In this document: positions 32,272 through 41,482 of the stretch, one piece after another
How the letters are laid out: each line of letters starts with the position of its first letter
Position numbering within the stretch: position 1 is the stretch's first letter
Source of the DNA: Bacillus cytotoxicus
GTDB lineage: Bacteria; Bacillota; Bacilli; Bacillales; Bacillaceae_G
Reading direction: 5' to 3'
DNA: 64,000 nucleotides
NCBI RefSeq assembly: GCF_023715645.1
Contig: NZ_JAMBOP010000011.1
Span: forward strand, 1-64,000
Notes under the pieces: model-generated
What the model was told of the DNA's origin: nothing
What the model saw: the letters and a program-made list of their open reading frames with translations, nothing else
The model's database searches: none
Program-made: the position numbers and the translations under genes

Positions 32272-34140
32272 ATGAAGAAAGTTGGTTTTTTTCAGTCTAT
32301 TCACTTGAAGTTCGTATTAATTTACATGCTATTAATTTTAATAGCGATGCAGATTATTGGTGTCTATTTCGTTCGGGAGTTAGAGAAAAATCTTGTGAAA
32401 AGTTTTAAAGAATCATTAACACAACGAACGAACTTGCTTGCATACAACTTAAAGCAGGAATTTGCAAAGGAAAGAGAGAAAACAAAAGATCCTACTCTTG
32501 AAGAGGCACTGAAAACGAGTATAGAAGATTTCGCTTCTGATCGAAAGGCCGATATTCAAGAGGTTCGCATCATTGATGAGAATAGTCGTGTGCTAGCAAC
32601 ATCACATCAATATAATCAAGGTATTGTCGGAAAAAAAACAACAGACTTATTGGTAAAGCGAGCTTTGGTGCAAGATAAACCTGTTGAGAAAATGGAAATA
32701 GACCGCAATACGGGAAAGCGTGTGCAAGTTGTTGCTACTCCGATCAAAGTACCTATCCAAGCAGATAAAGTACCTATCCAAGCAAATAATGGGAAACCTT
32801 GTGTTATCTACATTGTTGCTTCTATGGAAGATGTTTATGAACAAATGAAGCTCATTAATCAAATTTTTGCAACAGGAACAGTTATCGCATTGTTAGTAAC
32901 AGCTGTGTTAGGTATCTTATTAGCGCAAACTATTACAAGGCCAATTTCAGATATGAGAAAGCAAGCCATTGAAATGGCAAAGGGAAATTACTCTCGGAAA
33001 GTTAAAGTACATGGTCATGACGAAATTGGTCAATTAGCATTGGCATTTAATAATTTATCGAAGAAGTTGCAGCAAGCTCGTTCTTCTACGGAGAGTGAGA
33101 GAAGAAAGCTTTCGTCTGTATTATCTCATATGACAGATGGAGTAATTGCGACGGATCGAAAAGGAGATATTATCTTATTAAATGATCCGGCAGAAAAAAT
33201 GCTCAACGTTTCACGTGAAACAGCATTAGATCAATCGGTTTTAGAGATATTAGGCATTCAAGAAGAGTACACATTAGATAATTTATATGAAGAACCAGAC
33301 TCCATTATATTAGATTTTAGTACAAGAAATGAGCCCTATATTTTACGAGCTAGCTTTTCTATTATTCAAAAAGAGAATGGAAAGGTAAATGGTTTCATCG
33401 CTGTATTATATGACGTAACGGAACAGGAGCGAATTGAGGGGGAACGCCGTGAATTCGTGGCAAACGTTTCTCATGAACTTCGTACGCCGTTAACAACGAT
33501 GCGAAGCTATTTGGAGGCATTAGGCGAAGGGGCATGGCAAGATCCGAATATTGCACCGCAGTTCTTACAGGTAACACAAGAAGAAACGGAGCGAATGATT
33601 CGACTTGTTAATGCACTGCTACAGCTTTCAAAATTGGATAGTACAGAATATCGTTTAATGAAAGAATGGGTAGACTTTACACAATTCTTTAGTAATATCA
33701 TTGATCGTTTTGAAATGTCAAAAGAGCAGAATGTATCTTTTAGCCGTTCATTTTCTAAGCGAACGCGTTTTATTGAGATTGATGAAGATAAAATTACACA
33801 AGTTCTTTATAATATTATTTCAAACGCCTTGAAGTATTCTCCAGAAGGCGGAACAATCACATATCGTTTACGGGAAAGAGAAGATATGTTAGAAATAAGC
33901 ATTAGCGACCAAGGAATGGGAATTTCGAAGGAGAGCGTTGATAAGATTTTTGAACGTTTCTATCGAGTTGACAAAGCGCGTACACGTAAATTGGGCGGAA
34001 CAGGATTAGGCCTAGCAATTGCCAAGGAAATGATTCAAGCTCATGGCGGTTCGATTTGGGCAAAAAGTGAAGAAGGAAAAGGGACAACCATTTATTTCAC
34101 ACTTCCAATGGAAAAGGAAGAAGAGGATGAGTGGGAATGA
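32272..34140 (+). CDS. walK: Essential sensor kinase WalK (YycG)
   Basis: A membrane histidine kinase that senses wall state at the septum and controls WalR. The 622 residues comprise TM1 (about 14-34), an extracellular PAS-like domain (35-195), TM2 (about 197-217), HAMP, a cytoplasmic PAS, HisKA (FVANVSHELRTPLTTMRSY) and an ATPase domain (NIISNALKYSPEGG, GTGLGLAIAKEM). An in-frame 21-bp tandem duplication lies in the extracellular domain. A near-perfect parS sequence lies within the coding region. Confidence 0.97.
   Translation: MKKVGFFQSIHLKFVLIYMLLILIAMQIIGVYFVRELEKNLVKSFKESLTQRTNLLAYNLKQEFAKEREKTKDPTLEEALKTSIEDFASDRKADIQEVRIIDENSRVLATSHQYNQGIVGKKTTDLLVKRALVQDKPVEKMEIDRNTGKRVQVVATPIKVPIQADKVPIQANNGKPCVIYIVASMEDVYEQMKLINQIFATGTVIALLVTAVLGILLAQTITRPISDMRKQAIEMAKGNYSRKVKVHGHDEIGQLALAFNNLSKKLQQARSSTESERRKLSSVLSHMTDGVIATDRKGDIILLNDPAEKMLNVSRETALDQSVLEILGIQEEYTLDNLYEEPDSIILDFSTRNEPYILRASFSIIQKENGKVNGFIAVLYDVTEQERIEGERREFVANVSHELRTPLTTMRSYLEALGEGAWQDPNIAPQFLQVTQEETERMIRLVNALLQLSKLDSTEYRLMKEWVDFTQFFSNIIDRFEMSKEQNVSFSRSFSKRTRFIEIDEDKITQVLYNIISNALKYSPEGGTITYRLREREDMLEISISDQGMGISKESVDKIFERFYRVDKARTRKLGGTGLGLAIAKEMIQAHGGSIWAKSEEGKGTTIYFTLPMEKEEEDEWE
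32746..32787 (+). repeat. In-frame 21-bp tandem duplication in walK
   Basis: Two adjacent units (32746-32766 and 32767-32787), 20 of 21 bases identical, encode KVPIQAD then KVPIQAN in the extracellular sensor domain. The remembered B. cereus WalK is shorter by about this amount (from memory). Confidence 0.85.
33207..33222. promoter_or_regulatory. parS site (15/16) inside walK
   Basis: CGTTTCACGTGAAACA differs from parS only at the first base. About 14 kb from the perfect parS in parB. Confidence 0.8.
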
Positions 34141-35477
34141 ATATTGAGAACTTAAAATCAGTCTTGCTGATTAACTTGGTTGTTATTAGTGTATTTCTTA
34201 CTTTTAATTTATGGACCTATGTACCTGATTCCAGCAAATTGCAAAATACAAAATACTTACAAGACAATACAGAGGTTGAACAGAAGAGCCTTGCGAATGT
34301 TATTTTGCCTTCTCTTGTTCTTTTTCATAAAGAGAATACACATCTTGGAAGCGAAAATATAGCCAATATCGACCCATTATATAAATTATTTGAACGAGGC
34401 GAATTGTACGATTTTAAAGATATATCAAATGATATCCCAAAACAGCAATTCTTCTCCTTTGTTCGTGGGAAAAACAAGATTGAAATGATTTTTCCTACAC
34501 ATATACCATTGGATTCCATGAAAGACGTTTTTAAAATTAAAGAAAAGGTTCCAGAGTCATGTAGCTTTAATCGTATAATGATTGATTTATCAAAAAGTCG
34601 CGATGGTAATATGCCTGTATATTTCATTTCGTATGAACACCGCAAGGTATATCATATGGTATTAAAAGGAATTACGCTTAGAGAACTTGAAACAGCACGT
34701 GATCAATTTACAGCTAACGCGAGGGATTATTCTCAATACACATTAAGTGATACGAGAGAAATCTTTTTACCAGATACGAAAACGGATATGCAACGTATGG
34801 GATATTTAGTAAGTGACATATCTGAGGATATATTTATAAATGCATTATTTACAGATCCTCGTTATGTAAAAAAATTATCTGATGAACGCGAAAACACATA
34901 TACAGATGGAATTCGCCTTATGCAAGTATTAAAGAAAAAGCAAATGCTGCAATATACAAATTCAGTTGCATCAGAACAAGCACATAATGTATATGGAACT
35001 GCGCTTGTTCAACGCAGTTTTGATTTTATTAATGGTCATGGTGGTTTAACAGATTCTTATCGTTTTGATTATATGAAATCTACAACAGGAAAAACAACGT
35101 ATCGTTTATATGTTGATAGTTTACCTGTATTTAACGAAAGTGGTATGGCGGCGATGGAACAAGTATGGGGAGCTGGAGAATTAATCTCCTATAAGCGTCC
35201 ATTATTTAAGCTAAATATAAAGTATGGTGATGACCAAACAATCTCTCTTGCGGATGGTAAGACAGTTATACAATCTTTAGAGAAGAATGAAAACGTAGAT
35301 ATGAAGTTAATTCAGGATATTCGATTAGGATATAAGCTTACACCAGAGGCAGGGACAGATGGGAAAAATATTGCTGCAGTAAATTTAAAACCTATTTGGT
35401 ATGTTGTATATGGTGAGGACAACAAAGTTCAAGAATGGTCCGAAGAGAAAGGAGGAGAGCTCATTGGATTGGAATAG
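34137..35477 (+). CDS. walH: WalK regulatory protein WalH (YycH)
   Basis: A membrane-anchored extracytoplasmic regulator that, with WalI, restrains WalK activity. The 446-residue protein starts at ATG 34137 overlapping the walK stop. One N-terminal TM (about 8-28) precedes a large outer domain. The ending GGELIGLE overlaps the walI start by 14 bases. It is diverged in sequence but the position and topology are decisive. Confidence 0.93.
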   Translation: MNIENLKSVLLINLVVISVFLTFNLWTYVPDSSKLQNTKYLQDNTEVEQKSLANVILPSLVLFHKENTHLGSENIANIDPLYKLFERGELYDFKDISNDIPKQQFFSFVRGKNKIEMIFPTHIPLDSMKDVFKIKEKVPESCSFNRIMIDLSKSRDGNMPVYFISYEHRKVYHMVLKGITLRELETARDQFTANARDYSQYTLSDTREIFLPDTKTDMQRMGYLVSDISEDIFINALFTDPRYVKKLSDERENTYTDGIRLMQVLKKKQMLQYTNSVASEQAHNVYGTALVQRSFDFINGHGGLTDSYRFDYMKSTTGKTTYRLYVDSLPVFNESGMAAMEQVWGAGELISYKRPLFKLNIKYGDDQTISLADGKTVIQSLEKNENVDMKLIQDIRLGYKLTPEAGTDGKNIAAVNLKPIWYVVYGEDNKVQEWSEEKGGELIGLE

Positions 35478-36294
35478 GATTAAAACAATTTTTATTGTTT
35501 CCTTTCTCATTTTGGATCTCTTCCTTGTCTTTCAATTCGTACAAAAAAAAGATGATAGTAATCAACTTGAGTATATGGCGGAAACGAATATTGAAGACCA
35601 AATGAAAGCAGATAAAATTACAGCGGATAATTTTCCGAAAGAACCGACGAAAGATACGTATATTATGGCGAAAAATAGAGCTTTTTCCGATGAAGATATA
35701 AATTCTTTGAAAAATCAAAAGGCGTCTTTACAAGAACCAAATACACTGGTAAGTAAGCTTAAAGAACCGTTTTGGAATACAAAAGCAACGACAGGTGATA
35801 ACTATAGTGAATTTTTGCGTTCTTATGTAATGGATGGACAAAAATATAGTGCTGCAGGGAAAGCAGAAGGATCGAAAGTGTATTTTTTTCAAAAATATAA
35901 GGATAAACCACTTTTTTATAATCAACATGGGATGATTGTTGCTGAACTAAATGAAAAGAAGGAAATTATATCGTATACACAAACAATGCTATATGAATTT
36001 AAAGAGATGGGAGATCGAAATAAAGAGTTGGATATTATTTCTGCTCGAAATGCATTAGAAACGTTGTATACGAAAAATACGAAAAATGAATTGAAACAAG
36101 GAACCCATGTAAAAGGAGCAAAATTAGGATATGCAACAGTGGTAGCTCCTTCTTCCTCAAATGTACAAGTTCTTGTTCCAACATGGAACTTGTATACAGA
36201 TAAGATGGATTACTTTGTAAATGCAGTAGAAGGACAAATTATTCAATTAGGTAAGGACAACAAGGAAAATGAGCAATGGAGTGAGGCTAAATGA
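35464..36294 (+). CDS. walI: WalK regulatory protein WalI (YycI)
   Basis: The partner of WalH in controlling WalK. The 276-residue protein starts at TTG (35464) giving [20 protein letters not shown], the family N-terminus, with GGAGG nine bases upstream. One N-terminal TM helix and an extracytoplasmic YycI domain follow. Its stop overlaps the walJ start by four bases. Confidence 0.93.
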   Translation: MDWNRIKTIFIVSFLILDLFLVFQFVQKKDDSNQLEYMAETNIEDQMKADKITADNFPKEPTKDTYIMAKNRAFSDEDINSLKNQKASLQEPNTLVSKLKEPFWNTKATTGDNYSEFLRSYVMDGQKYSAAGKAEGSKVYFFQKYKDKPLFYNQHGMIVAELNEKKEIISYTQTMLYEFKEMGDRNKELDIISARNALETLYTKNTKNELKQGTHVKGAKLGYATVVAPSSSNVQVLVPTWNLYTDKMDYFVNAVEGQIIQLGKDNKENEQWSEAK

Positions 36295-37085
36295 GTTTGC
36301 ATTTTAGTGTACTTGCAAGCGGCAGTACGGGAAATGCGCTGTATGTAGGGACAGAACGTGAAAAGTTATTAGTCGATGCAGGATTGAGTGGAAAATCAAT
36401 GGAAGCTTTGTTTCAGCAAGCTGAATTAGATATAAATAGTATATCTGGTATTCTTGTTACACATGAACATAGTGATCATATTAAAGGGCTGGGTGTGTTA
36501 GCCCGTAAGTATCATTTACCCGTTTATGCAAATGAAAAAACATGGAATGCAATGGAGCATTTAATCGGTAATATTCCAACGGAGCAAAAGTTTGTTTTCT
36601 CAATTGGAGAAGTGAAAACATTCGGAGATATTGAAGTAGAATCATTCGGAGTTTCACATGACGCTGCGGAGCCAATGTTTTATGCATTTCATCACAACAG
36701 AAGAAAGTTAGCGCTTATTACAGATACGGGGTATGTTAGTGACCGAATGAAAGGGGTTATTAAGGGAGCTAATGCTTTTGTATTTGAAAGTAATCACGAC
36801 GTTGAGATGCTACGAATGGGACGTTATCCATGGAGTGTTAAACGAAGAATTTTAAGTGATGTAGGGCATGTTTGTAATGAAGATGCAGCTTTGGCAATGA
36901 CTGATGTAATTACCGATGAAACAAAGCATATATATTTGGCTCACCTTAGTTTAGATAACAATATGAAAGAACTTGCTCGTATGTCTGTTGCACAAGTGCT
37001 TGAAGAAAGAGGACTTGCTGTAGGAGAAGGGTTCCAACTGCACGATACCGACCCGAAAAAGCCAACTAAAATTCAATACGTATAA
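36291..37085 (+). CDS. walJ: MBL-fold hydrolase WalJ (YycJ)
   Basis: A 264-residue cytoplasmic metallo-beta-lactamase-fold protein linked to coordination of wall synthesis and replication, and proposed as a 5'-3' exonuclease. The metal motif is [13 protein letters not shown] near 56-68, with DTGYVSD and VFESNHD providing further ligands. It is translationally coupled to walI. Confidence 0.95.
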   Translation: MSLHFSVLASGSTGNALYVGTEREKLLVDAGLSGKSMEALFQQAELDINSISGILVTHEHSDHIKGLGVLARKYHLPVYANEKTWNAMEHLIGNIPTEQKFVFSIGEVKTFGDIEVESFGVSHDAAEPMFYAFHHNRRKLALITDTGYVSDRMKGVIKGANAFVFESNHDVEMLRMGRYPWSVKRRILSDVGHVCNEDAALAMTDVITDETKHIYLAHLSLDNNMKELARMSVAQVLEERGLAVGEGFQLHDTDPKKPTKIQYV

Positions 37086-37148
37086 TTCTTCATTTTGGTA
37101 AACAATAAAGGGGAATATAAATGCTTTCGGAAGGCTAGGTGAGCATAA

Positions 37149-38342
37149 ATGTCCTTTATTGATGAAGAAGATGTTCAGATGAAACGAAAAAGAAAGCAAA
37201 AGCATAAACATATTTTTATTTCTGGTGTAGCGGGAACTGTTATTGGTGCTACATTATTTGCTTTTGCTATGCCAACGTTTTCGAAATTAGGTTGGACTAC
37301 AATAAGAGAGACAGAAGCAAGTGAAGAGAAACAGTATATAGCGCAGTCTACTCCTCAAGTTGTGAATACAGGGGATGGCTTTGTTAAGGCTGTTGACCGC
37401 GCTTCAGAAGCGGTGGTTGGTATTATTAATATTCAGCGTGATAATTTTTCCGAAGCAGATGCTGAAGCTGGAACAGGATCTGGTGTGATTTATAAGAAAG
37501 AAAATGGACACGCATATATTGTAACAAATAATCATGTTGTAGCAGGGGCCAATCGTATTGAAGTAAGTTTGAGCGATGGAAAAAAGGTTCCGGGGAAAAT
37601 TTTAGGAACTGATGTTGTAACAGATTTAGCTGTCGTCCAAATTGATGAAAAATATGCGAAAAAGGTCATTGACCTTGGTGACTCTACAAAAGTAAAACGT
37701 GGTGAAGCTGCACTTGCAATCGGCAATCCGCTTGGTTTACAATTTTCAGGGACTGTAACACAAGGGATTATTTCCGCAAATGAACGCATTGTACCAGTTG
37801 ATCTAAACCAAGATGGACATTATGATTGGCAAGTAGAAGTATTGCAGACAGATGCTGCTATTAATCCTGGTAATAGTGGCGGGGCTCTTGTAAATGAAGC
37901 TGGACAACTTATTGGTATCAACTCCATGAAAATTGCTGCAAAAGAGGTAGAGGGGATTGGACTTGCAATTCCTGTTGCAAGAGCTGTCCCAGTGATAAAT
38001 GAGCTCGAAAAGTATGGGCAAGTAAGACGACCTTATGTTGGGATTGAGCTTAGATCTCTAAATGAAATTCCTACTTATTATTTGGATAAAACACTGCATC
38101 TCCCAGCCGATGTAACGGAAGGTGTATGTATTTTAGATGTAAAAAGCCCATCGCCAGGTAGTGATGCAGGTTTACATGAATATGATGTCATTGTAGAAAT
38201 TGATGGAAAAACAGTTCAGGATATTATTGCATTCCGAAAAGCCCTATACAGTAAAAAAATTAACGATAAGATGACGATTACATATTATCGTGGTGCAAAA
38301 CGAGAAACAACAACTGTAAAATTAGGCAGTCAGCAGTATTAA
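37149..38342 (+). CDS. htrC: Membrane-anchored HtrA-type serine protease (HtrC/YycK)
   Basis: A 397-residue protease: a short basic cytoplasmic part, one TM helix (about 23-43), a trypsin-like domain and a C-terminal PDZ domain. Catalytic His in NNHVVAG, Asp in VVTDLAVVQ and Ser in NPGNSGGAL are all present. It closes the wal operon. A terminator follows. Confidence 0.94.
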   Translation: MSFIDEEDVQMKRKRKQKHKHIFISGVAGTVIGATLFAFAMPTFSKLGWTTIRETEASEEKQYIAQSTPQVVNTGDGFVKAVDRASEAVVGIINIQRDNFSEADAEAGTGSGVIYKKENGHAYIVTNNHVVAGANRIEVSLSDGKKVPGKILGTDVVTDLAVVQIDEKYAKKVIDLGDSTKVKRGEAALAIGNPLGLQFSGTVTQGIISANERIVPVDLNQDGHYDWQVEVLQTDAAINPGNSGGALVNEAGQLIGINSMKIAAKEVEGIGLAIPVARAVPVINELEKYGQVRRPYVGIELRSLNEIPTYYLDKTLHLPADVTEGVCILDVKSPSPGSDAGLHEYDVIVEIDGKTVQDIIAFRKALYSKKINDKMTITYYRGAKRETTTVKLGSQQY

Positions 38343-38369
38343 AACAGGAGGCAGCCCCTCCTGTTTTCT
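38341..38369 (+). terminator. htrC terminator
   Basis: An 11-bp stem AAAACAGGAGG / CCTCCTGTTTT with loop CAGCC; TTTTCTG tail. Confidence 0.75.
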
Positions 38370-38371
38370 GT

Positions 38372-38613
38372 TGTGGATAAGTGAGGTGAAATTATGAAAT
38401 TACCTTGTTGTTTAGAACATGTAGAGTTAGCGTTAGATATCATTGTGGATGAATGCGAAGTAGCTCCAGTTATCCACAGTGTGGATAACGAAGGTGATGA
38501 GGAAAAAACATGTGAATTTTGTCAAAATAAGGCGATATATGTTGTGTCGAACACAGATTCCCACACAATATGTGGATGATACATGTGGATATGTGGATAA
38601 CTTCTGTGGATAA
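38372..38613. promoter_or_regulatory. DnaA-box cluster across yyzF and the rlmH start
   Basis: Perfect boxes lie at 38372-38380, 38470-38478, 38480-38488 (the last two back to back as an inverted pair), 38592-38600 and 38605-38613. One-mismatch boxes lie near 38572 and at 38584-38592. In B. subtilis the yyzF-yydA(rlmH) region is one of the few strong DnaA-binding regions outside oriC. Confidence 0.85.
38394..38579 (+). CDS. yyzF: CxxH/CxxC small protein (YyzF-like)
   Basis: A 61-residue protein, [16 protein letters not shown] with CCLEH and later CEFCQNKA, so one CxxH-like and one CxxC pair that could hold a zinc ion. It belongs to the small CxxH/CxxC family found upstream of rlmH in Bacilli. 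Function unknown. A GTGAGGTGA ribosome site precedes the ATG. A back-to-back DnaA-box pair lies inside the coding sequence and may constrain its codons. Confidence 0.85.
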   Translation: MKLPCCLEHVELALDIIVDECEVAPVIHSVDNEGDEEKTCEFCQNKAIYVVSNTDSHTICG

Positions 38614-38638
38614 CGTGTTTGTAAGGTGGGGAGTACAT

Positions 38639-39118
38639 GTGAATATCTTAATTATCTCAATCGGAAAGTTAAAAGAAAAATATTTAAAGCAAGGCATCGA
38701 AGAATACTTAAAACGATTATCTTCATACGCGAAAGTGGAAGTTTTTGAATTACCAGATGAAAAAGCACCAGAAAACTTAAGTGAAGCAGAAATGCTAATG
38801 GTAAAAGAAAAAGAAGGAATTCGAATTTTAGATAGAATTTCTGATGATACGCATGTGATTGCATTAGCAATTGAAGGAAAACAAAAATCATCAGAAGAAT
38901 TTGCTGCAAACTTAGATCGTCTTGCTACATATGGGAAGAGCAAAGTGGCATTTGTTATTGGGGGATCGCTTGGATTAAGTAAAGAAGTGATGAAGCGCTC
39001 CAACGAGTCATTGTCGTTCTCGAAAATGACGTTGCCTCATCAGTTGATGCGTTTAGTACTGTTAGAGCAGGTGTATAGGGCATTTCGGATAAATCGTAAT
39101 GAACCGTATCATAAGTAA
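38639..39118 (+). CDS. rlmH: 23S rRNA m3-pseudouridine-1915 methyltransferase RlmH
   Basis: A SPOUT methyltransferase acting on pseudouridine 1915 of 23S rRNA in the assembled ribosome. The 159-residue protein starts at GTG (38639) giving [15 protein letters not shown], after [19 protein letters not shown] and the C-terminal [20 protein letters not shown]...PYHK are family hallmarks. This gene hosts the SCCmec site in staphylococci, but no integration is seen at its 3' end here. Confidence 0.97.
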   Translation: MNILIISIGKLKEKYLKQGIEEYLKRLSSYAKVEVFELPDEKAPENLSEAEMLMVKEKEGIRILDRISDDTHVIALAIEGKQKSSEEFAANLDRLATYGKSKVAFVIGGSLGLSKEVMKRSNESLSFSKMTLPHQLMRLVLLEQVYRAFRINRNEPYHK

Positions 39119-39184
39119 ATGAGGTTTTTTATCTAGGCTAATAGTGAGTTTGTAATAAAGTTAAATATATATCATACCTATGAT

Positions 39185-39222
39185 GGCAATATCCTTCCGG
39201 TTTAGGGATATTGTCTTTTTTT
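39185..39222 (+). terminator. rlmH terminator
   Basis: Ten-pair stem GGCAATATCC / GGATATTGTC followed by eight T. Confidence 0.88.
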
Positions 39223-39333
39223 CTTTGTTTTTAAATAAAATGGAATAGACAATAACTTTCAGGGCATAATTTTTTTAGCTATTCCTTGCTTTTGAAAACC
39301 TGTTTTATTTCCCTGTCTAAACACTTTTTTTAA

Positions 39334-39343
39334 TTACAAAAAG
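39334..39343 (+). promoter_or_regulatory. TTACAAAAAG motif upstream of malK
   Basis: The same TTACAAAAA(A)G string occurs upstream of the permease gene (42217-42226) and the malic enzyme gene (43494-43504). A shared regulator site, possibly for MalR, is an inference only. Confidence 0.3.
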
Positions 39344-39457
39344 TGTCCTGCCATTTTCAAGTACTACAATATAATTGGATAAATTTCTTTTTATGAAGTG
39401 AAAGTGTGTTCGGGGACGACATCTTTGAATTTCACACCTACTATGTTATTACTGGGG

Positions 39458-39698
39458 TTTATCCCGCTATTCGTGGGCAGTAAGATCCCCACCTCAAGAT
39501 TCAGAGAGAAGCGTTGTCCAGCTCTAGCGGCTAGAATCTTCGGTCGTTTCGCCCCCTCGGACGAGGCAAAAAGCACCTCTTTGTTAGGGGCGTGGGCGTC
39601 CTGCGATTCTGAGCGAGCCGCTTCCGCTTTTCTAAAGAAGATAGGTGGGGGACAACTGCCCGTAAAAGCCCGATTGGTGATGGAAGTTTCACTTTATT
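39458..39698 (-). repeat. Repeat family A, copy 6, interrupted by another repeat
   Basis: The left arm TTTATCCCGCTATTCGTGGG, CAGTAAGATCCCCACCTC and CAGAGAGAA is separated by a 120-bp insertion from the right arm CTAAAGAAGATAGGTGGGG, ACTGCCCGTAAAAGCCCG, ATTGGT and GGAAGTTTCACTTTAT. The arms of hairpin 2 (CCCCACCT / AGGTGGGG) still pair across the insertion. Hairpin 1 is reduced. It lies in the 760-base rlmH-malK gap, where no gene is seen. Confidence 0.75.
39514..39633 (+). repeat. Widespread Bacillaceae intergenic repeat, nested in family A
   Basis: It starts TTGTCCAGCTCTAGCGGCTAG, contains CGGTCGTTTCGCC and GGCAAAAAGCACCTCTTTG, and ends CGCTTCCGCTTTTCT. I recognise this layout (GTCTAGCTCCAGCGCC... 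CAAAAAGCG... GCTTCCGCTTTTCT) as a GC-rich repeat common in Bacillus and Geobacillus genomes. Its GC content stands out sharply from the surroundings. Confidence 0.7.
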
Positions 39699-39880
39699 GG
39701 GTGCAGAGGATGTTCAACTGTCAATTTTAAAAAATGAAATGGTTCTCACCTTAATTATGGCAGGTACCATTTTGCTAATTCGATGATTAATGATAAAGGT
39801 TGCTTATAGCTTTTTTATGAGCTTAGCGGCCTTTTGTCGTCTTATATATACTATAATTTTGATAATACCTGGAGGAGATT

Positions 39881-41482
39881 ATGAAGAAGGGCAAACTTAG
39901 TTTACAAGCCATTATTATTATATTTGTTTGCATTGTCGTCGTATTATCACTTGGAATAACTGATTTAATAATAACCAAAAGAATTACTTCAAGTGTGGAA
40001 GAAACAGAGAAAGAAAAGGCCCTCAATGTTGCAAAGATGGTAGCCCTTAGTCCGCAAGTGATTGAAGCTCTTGAAGGGAAAGTAAACAAGGAAAATGTCC
40101 AAGTTTTTAGTAATCAAATTAGAGAAAAGATCAATGTCAACTTCGTTGTTGTTATGGACATGAAAGGAATCCGTCAATCCCATCCGGACCCCGAATTGGT
40201 TGGAAAGCCCTTCATGGGAGAAGATGAAGGACCAGTTCTTAAAGGGAAGGAGTATGTGTCCATTTCAAAGGGGACTCTCGGCCGATCTATGCGGGCATTT
40301 ACTCCAATAAAAAATTCACAGGGAAAACAAGTGGGTGCGGTTGCTGTAGGAATTACTTTAGAGAACGTTACAAAGGCGGTACAGAAAGGACGAATGGCGG
40401 TCATTATAGGGACGTTAATTGGAATCCTAATAGGTGTAATCGGTGCAGTGTGTCTAGCAAAATACATCAAAAAAAACCTTTTAGGACTCGAGCCGATCGC
40501 TATTGCTAAGCTGCTTGAAGAACGTAGTTCCATGCTTCAGTCTGTGCGTGAAGGAATCATAGCCATCGACCAAGAAGGGAATATCACACTTGTAAACAGG
40601 GCAGCCAGTAAGCTTTTTAAAAAAGCCGGACTTGAAGAGAATCCTATAGGGAAGAACATTGAAGATTATTTGCCAGAGACCCGGTTAAGTCACATTATCA
40701 AATCGGGTGAGACAGAGATCGACCAAGAACAGAACCTGCATGGGGTTACCATTCTAGTAAACAGGGTACCAGTGATTGTGCAAAATCAGCCGGTGGGAGC
40801 AATCGCAACATTCCGTGATAAAACCGAGGTCCAAGTTTTGGCTGAACAGCTTACAGGCGTACGCAATTACGCGGAATCTCTTCGTGCTCAGACTCATGAA
40901 TTCATGAATAAACTTCATGTCATTCTTGGTCTGGTTCGTACTGAACAATACGATACACTTGCTAACTATGTAAGTGAAGTCGTTAACCACCGTGAAACGG
41001 AAGTGGGCTTTGTAACGAAAAAAGTCCAAGATCCGGTTCTTGCCGGATTTCTGATTGGCAAGCTAAGCTTTGCAAGAGAAGCAGGGGCCTTACTTTCATT
41101 TGATAGTGCAAATACACTTCCCAAGCCTGCCAACTTGGAAATTACACATGATTTAATAACGATAATTGGAAATCTCGTCGATAACGCAATGGAGGCAATT
41201 GCAGACAGTTCAAACAAAAAAGTCGATCTTATACTGGATTACGCAGAGGATATTTTAACAATAGAGGTTAAAGATACAGGAGTGGGAATGACGAATTCAC
41301 TCCAAAACAAAATATTGAATAAAGGCTTTTCAACGAAAGGAAATCACCGTGGGTTCGGATTATACTTGTTGGCGCAGGCAATTGAAAGACTGGAGGGGGA
41401 CTTGATTATTTCGTCCAAGCCTGGAAAGGGAACGAATTTTGCTGTATATATACCTTATAAAGCGGAGGATGTATGGAAATGA
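39881..41482 (+). CDS. malK: Malate-sensing histidine kinase (MalK/DcuS-CitA family)
   Basis: A 533-residue membrane kinase of the CitA/DcuS family. It has TM1 (about 9-30), an extracellular CACHE-type sensor (33-165, with VMDMKGIRQSHPDPELVGK), TM2 (about 173-195), PAS, a SpoB-type phosphoacceptor helix (AQTHEFMNKLHVILGL, His near 342) and an ATPase domain (GNLVDNAMEAI, GVGMTNS, GFGLYLLAQAIERL). Its architecture matches B. subtilis MalK (YufL), which responds to malate. Codons are richer in G/C than in the core genes to the left. It overlaps malR by 10 bases. Confidence 0.88.
   Translation: MKKGKLSLQAIIIIFVCIVVVLSLGITDLIITKRITSSVEETEKEKALNVAKMVALSPQVIEALEGKVNKENVQVFSNQIREKINVNFVVVMDMKGIRQSHPDPELVGKPFMGEDEGPVLKGKEYVSISKGTLGRSMRAFTPIKNSQGKQVGAVAVGITLENVTKAVQKGRMAVIIGTLIGILIGVIGAVCLAKYIKKNLLGLEPIAIAKLLEERSSMLQSVREGIIAIDQEGNITLVNRAASKLFKKAGLEENPIGKNIEDYLPETRLSHIIKSGETEIDQEQNLHGVTILVNRVPVIVQNQPVGAIATFRDKTEVQVLAEQLTGVRNYAESLRAQTHEFMNKLHVILGLVRTEQYDTLANYVSEVVNHRETEVGFVTKKVQDPVLAGFLIGKLSFAREAGALLSFDSANTLPKPANLEITHDLITIIGNLVDNAMEAIADSSNKKVDLILDYAEDILTIEVKDTGVGMTNSLQNKILNKGFSTKGNHRGFGLYLLAQAIERLEGDLIISSKPGKGTNFAVYIPYKAEDVWK

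Noticed and set aside
38639-39118. SCCmec-like integration at the rlmH 3' end
   Set aside because: No recombinase gene or duplicated attachment sequence is seen; the following genes are the malate block.
39398-39730. 110-codon open frame upstream of malK
   Set aside because: It lies entirely in nested repeats with strong hairpins and has no ribosome site.
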